NCBI GenBank assembly: GCA_021822115.1
Contig: JAJZSA010000032.1
Coordinates: forward strand, 1 to 25,709
Origin: Pseudomonadota bacterium
GTDB lineage: Bacteria; Pseudomonadota; Gammaproteobacteria; Burkholderiales; Gallionellaceae
DNA length: 25,709 nt
Direction: 5' to 3'
The position numbers were made by a program, and so were the translations under genes. Shown piece by piece: positions 24,044-25,709 of this stretch. The notes under the pieces are model-generated. The model ran no database searches. It was given only the letters and a program-made list of their open reading frames with translations, and was not told where the DNA came from. The first letter of the stretch is position 1. Every line of letters begins with the position of its first letter.

Positions 24044-24361
24044 ATGAAAGTCCAACACGCCCTGATGCTTTCCGCAGGTCTGCTGCTGTCCGCTCCGGCC
24101 ATGGCCGCCGACGGTGCCGCCCTGATGAAGCAGCACAACTGCACGACCTGCCATCAGGTGGACAAGAAGACTGTCGGCCCCGCACTGCAGGCCATCGCAG
24201 CCAAGTATGCCGGCGACGCCGGAGCGGCCGCCAAGCTGGAGAAGAAAGTGCGCAGCGGCGGTGCTGGCAGCTTCGGCACCATGCCGATGCCGGCCACACC
24301 GGCCAAGGTCAGCGATGGCGACATCGAGGTCATGGTGAAGCACATCCTGGCCACCAAGTAA
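24044..24361 (+). CDS. Small periplasmic monoheme cytochrome c (class I, c551/c552-like)
   Basis: 105 residues from ATG 24044 with a clear ribosome site (GAAGGAG). Signal peptide MKVQHALMLSAGLLLSAPAMA, mature part about 84 residues. The heme site CTTCH is at 33-37 and the sixth ligand is Met80 or Met82 in GTMPMPA; a C-terminal helix is typical of the class. It should be a soluble electron shuttle to a terminal oxidase or other periplasmic enzyme, and could take electrons from the multiheme system, though it lies 12 kb away. Own transcript: a divergent spacer in front, a terminator behind. Confidence 0.96.
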   Translation: MKVQHALMLSAGLLLSAPAMAADGAALMKQHNCTTCHQVDKKTVGPALQAIAAKYAGDAGAAAKLEKKVRSGGAGSFGTMPMPATPAKVSDGDIEVMVKHILATK

Positions 24362-24378
24362 CAGGTCTCGCCCAAACG

Positions 24379-24408
24379 AAACGGGCCGGTGGAAACCGGC
24401 CCGTTTTT
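24379..24408 (+). terminator. Intrinsic terminator of the cytochrome c gene
   Basis: A perfect 10-bp stem pairs ACGGGCCGGT (24381-24390) with ACCGGCCCGT (24395-24404) around GGAA, followed by a T-run to 24408. It lies 19 bp past the stop. The reverse side has a weaker T-rich stretch and may also stop the oppositely directed EF-hand gene. Confidence 0.93.
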
Positions 24409-24424
24409 CATTCTGCCGCCCCGC

Positions 24425-24919
24425 TCAGGGGTTGCCGCGCATCATGCCTTGACCACGCGGCGGACGCGGATCGCTCATGATCTCGTCCTTGCTGATCTTG
24501 CCGTCCTTGTTGGCATCGTTCTCGTCGAAACGGTCAAACAGGATAGGCATGCCGTCCTTGGCTTCTTCCCTGGACAGGAAACCATCGTGGTTGGTGTCTG
24601 CCGCATCGAAGTGCTGCTCAAAGCTCATCTGCATCCCGCCGCGCTGCATGCCGTGCATGGGCGGATGCATCGGCGTCAATTCGTCTGCGCTCAACTTGCC
24701 GTCCTTGTTCGTGTCCAGTTCCTGGAAACGCTCGGCGTGGTAAGCATCGAATTCCTTGCGACTGACCACGCCGTCGCCGTTCTTGTCCATCAGTTGCGTC
24801 ATGCCGCCGCCGACCGGACACGGTGCGCCTGCGCCATGCTGTCCGCCGGGACACGCGACCGCCTGTTGCGCCAGCACGAGCAGGCCGCCCGTGGCGATGG
24901 ATACGATGATTGCCTTCAT
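24425..24919 (-). CDS. Secreted EF-hand calcium-binding protein (four loops)
   Basis: 164 residues. Signal peptide MKAIIVSIATGGLLVLAQQAVA. Four canonical 12-residue EF-hand loops with Asp at 1, 3 and 5, Gly at 6 and Glu at 12 lie at 45-56 (DKNGDGVVSRKE), 69-80, 108-119 and 135-146. A Met/His/Pro-rich stretch between loops 2 and 3 (PMHPPMHGMQRGGMQM) could bind a soft metal such as copper. It acts in the periplasm or outside; the role is unknown. Good ribosome site AAGGAG. Confidence 0.92.
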   Translation of the reverse strand: MKAIIVSIATGGLLVLAQQAVACPGGQHGAGAPCPVGGGMTQLMDKNGDGVVSRKEFDAYHAERFQELDTNKDGKLSADELTPMHPPMHGMQRGGMQMSFEQHFDAADTNHDGFLSREEAKDGMPILFDRFDENDANKDGKISKDEIMSDPRPPRGQGMMRGNP

Positions 24920-24996
24920 ATGCTATCTCCTTGTCTGGATTGATGTTGAAGCCTGCGACACAGGCGCCGAGCGGATGGACAGCGGCGCAGGATGGA

Positions 24997-25025
24997 AGTT
25001 CGACGGACTAGCGGCAGGTTATAAT
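24997..25025 (+). promoter_or_regulatory. Probable promoter of the RNase II-family gene
   Basis: A perfect -10 TATAAT lies at 25020-25025, 27 bp ahead of the ATG at 25053. The -35 region is poor (only AGTTCG-like sequence near 24997-25002), so the promoter may be weak or activator-dependent. The leader would be about 20 nt and has no clear ribosome site. Confidence 0.5.
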
Positions 25026-25052
25026 CCGCCGCATTCCTTTGCGTATCTCCTC

Positions 25053-25709
25053 ATGAACATATTCTACGAAGAAGACGGCGGTTTCAAGGTCGGCAGCATC
25101 ATGACCGATAACACCACCTCGCTGCAGATCGAAAACCCCCACGGCAAGCGCAGCAAGATCAAGGCCGCCAATGTGATGATCCGTTTCGCCCAGCCCGGCC
25201 TGGTCGAATTCATGAACCAGGCGGAAGCAGCCGCCAACGACATCGACCTGGATTTCCTGTGGGAGGCCTCGCCGCCGGAAGAGTTCGGCTTCGAGGAATT
25301 GGCGCAGGACTACTACGGTCATACCCCGACTCCGATCGAATCTGCCGCCGCGCTGATGCGGCTGCACGGTTCGCCCATGCATTTCTACAAGAAGGGCAAG
25401 GGCCGCTACAAGGCCGCGCCCGCCGACGCCTTGAAGGCCGCGCTCGCCAGCGTGGAGAAGAAACGCCTGCAAGCCGAACTGCAAGCACGCTATCAGGAAG
25501 AGCTGACGCAGTTCAGGCTGCCAGCCGAATTCGCCGACAAGTTGCAGATGATCCTGTACAAACCGGACCGCAACACGCTGGAGGTCAAGGCACTGGAGGC
25601 CGCCTGCGTCACCACCCACCTGTCCGCCGCCCACCTGCTACAACGCTGCGGCGCGCTGCCTTCGTCACGCGACTATCACCTGCACAAGTTCCTGGTCGAA
25701 CACTTCCCC
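25053..25709 (+). CDS. RNase II/RNB-family exoribonuclease, N-terminal part (cut by window edge)
   Basis: 219 codons are open from ATG 25053 to the window edge. The N-terminus (MNIFYEEDGGFKVGSIMTDN, then HGKRSKIKAANVMIRF) resembles the region I remember from betaproteobacterial proteins annotated as RNB-domain ribonuclease II, with a basic, probably RNA-binding, fold. The central helical part is Ala/Lys/Glu-rich. The catalytic RNB domain with its Asp cluster lies beyond the window, so activity cannot be judged. It would degrade RNA from the 3' end in the cytoplasm. Confidence 0.7.
   Translation, partial: MNIFYEEDGGFKVGSIMTDNTTSLQIENPHGKRSKIKAANVMIRFAQPGLVEFMNQAEAAANDIDLDFLWEASPPEEFGFEELAQDYYGHTPTPIESAAALMRLHGSPMHFYKKGKGRYKAAPADALKAALASVEKKRLQAELQARYQEELTQFRLPAEFADKLQMILYKPDRNTLEVKALEAACVTTHLSAAHLLQRCGALPSSRDYHLHKFLVEHFP

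Overview
The window is about 25.7 kb of bacterial chromosome, GC-rich and densely coded. The tol-pal-cpoB, yebC-ruvCAB, queE-queC and sucCD genes are typical of a proteobacterium. Together with a 24-heme cytochrome, a beta-barrel porin and a diheme membrane cytochrome b, they suggest a neutrophilic Fe(II)-oxidising betaproteobacterium of the Gallionellaceae (Sideroxydans/Gallionella type). That placement is inferred from gene content and recalled protein style; no database was searched.

Layout. (1) 1-2373 (-): a CHASE2-sensor Ser/Thr kinase, cut by the window edge. (2) 2475-5700 (-): sucC-sucD-terC-usp, an operon joining succinyl-CoA synthetase to a TerC-type membrane protein and a universal stress protein through 2-3 bp gaps and a 4 bp overlap. 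(3) 5825-11876 (-): the centrepiece, transcribed as inner-membrane diheme cytochrome b, 24-heme cytochrome, ~12-heme cytochrome, intercistronic hairpin, outer-membrane porin, terminator. (4) 12097-13407 (+): a divergently transcribed ferredoxin-flavoprotein whose flavin domain looks circularly permuted. (5) 13426-13664: a bidirectional terminator, tRNA-Thr(UGU), tRNA-Lys(UUU) and a near-consensus promoter. (6) 13681-23887 (-): one long co-directional run, yebC, ruvC remnant, ruvC, UbiA-family prenyltransferase, ruvA, ruvB, ybgC, tolQ, a 50-codon ORF, tolR, tolA, tolB, pal, cpoB, queE, queC, mostly with 4-8 bp overlaps or gaps of a few bases. (7) 24044-24361 (+): a small monoheme cytochrome c. 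(8) 24425-24919 (-): a secreted four-EF-hand protein. (9) 25053-25709 (+): the start of an RNase II-family gene, cut by the window edge.

How the genes may work together. Region 3 has a component for every step of an electron path across the envelope: quinone-linked cytochrome b in the inner membrane, heme wires in the periplasm, and a porin (with cytochrome) at the outer membrane. It resembles what I remember of the porin-cytochrome clusters called PCC3 in Gallionellaceae, so the idea is not new. However, the modular 8 x 3 heme layout, the atypical heme motifs, the porin's N-terminal helical-repeat domain, the shared divergent control region and the permuted flavoprotein deserve attention. 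The divergent intergenic region (11877-12096) holds two well-spaced sigma70-like promoters facing away from each other. Each has its -35 element inside one copy of a 9-bp direct repeat, so one regulator could control both units.

No stretch over 300 bases lacks a gene. The largest gaps are 11877-12096 (promoters described below), 23888-24043 (divergent yebC/cytochrome c spacer, with only a TAGAAT -10-like hexamer at 23998-24003 and no good -35), 24920-25052 (promoter described below) and 5701-5824 (terminator plus a possible promoter).
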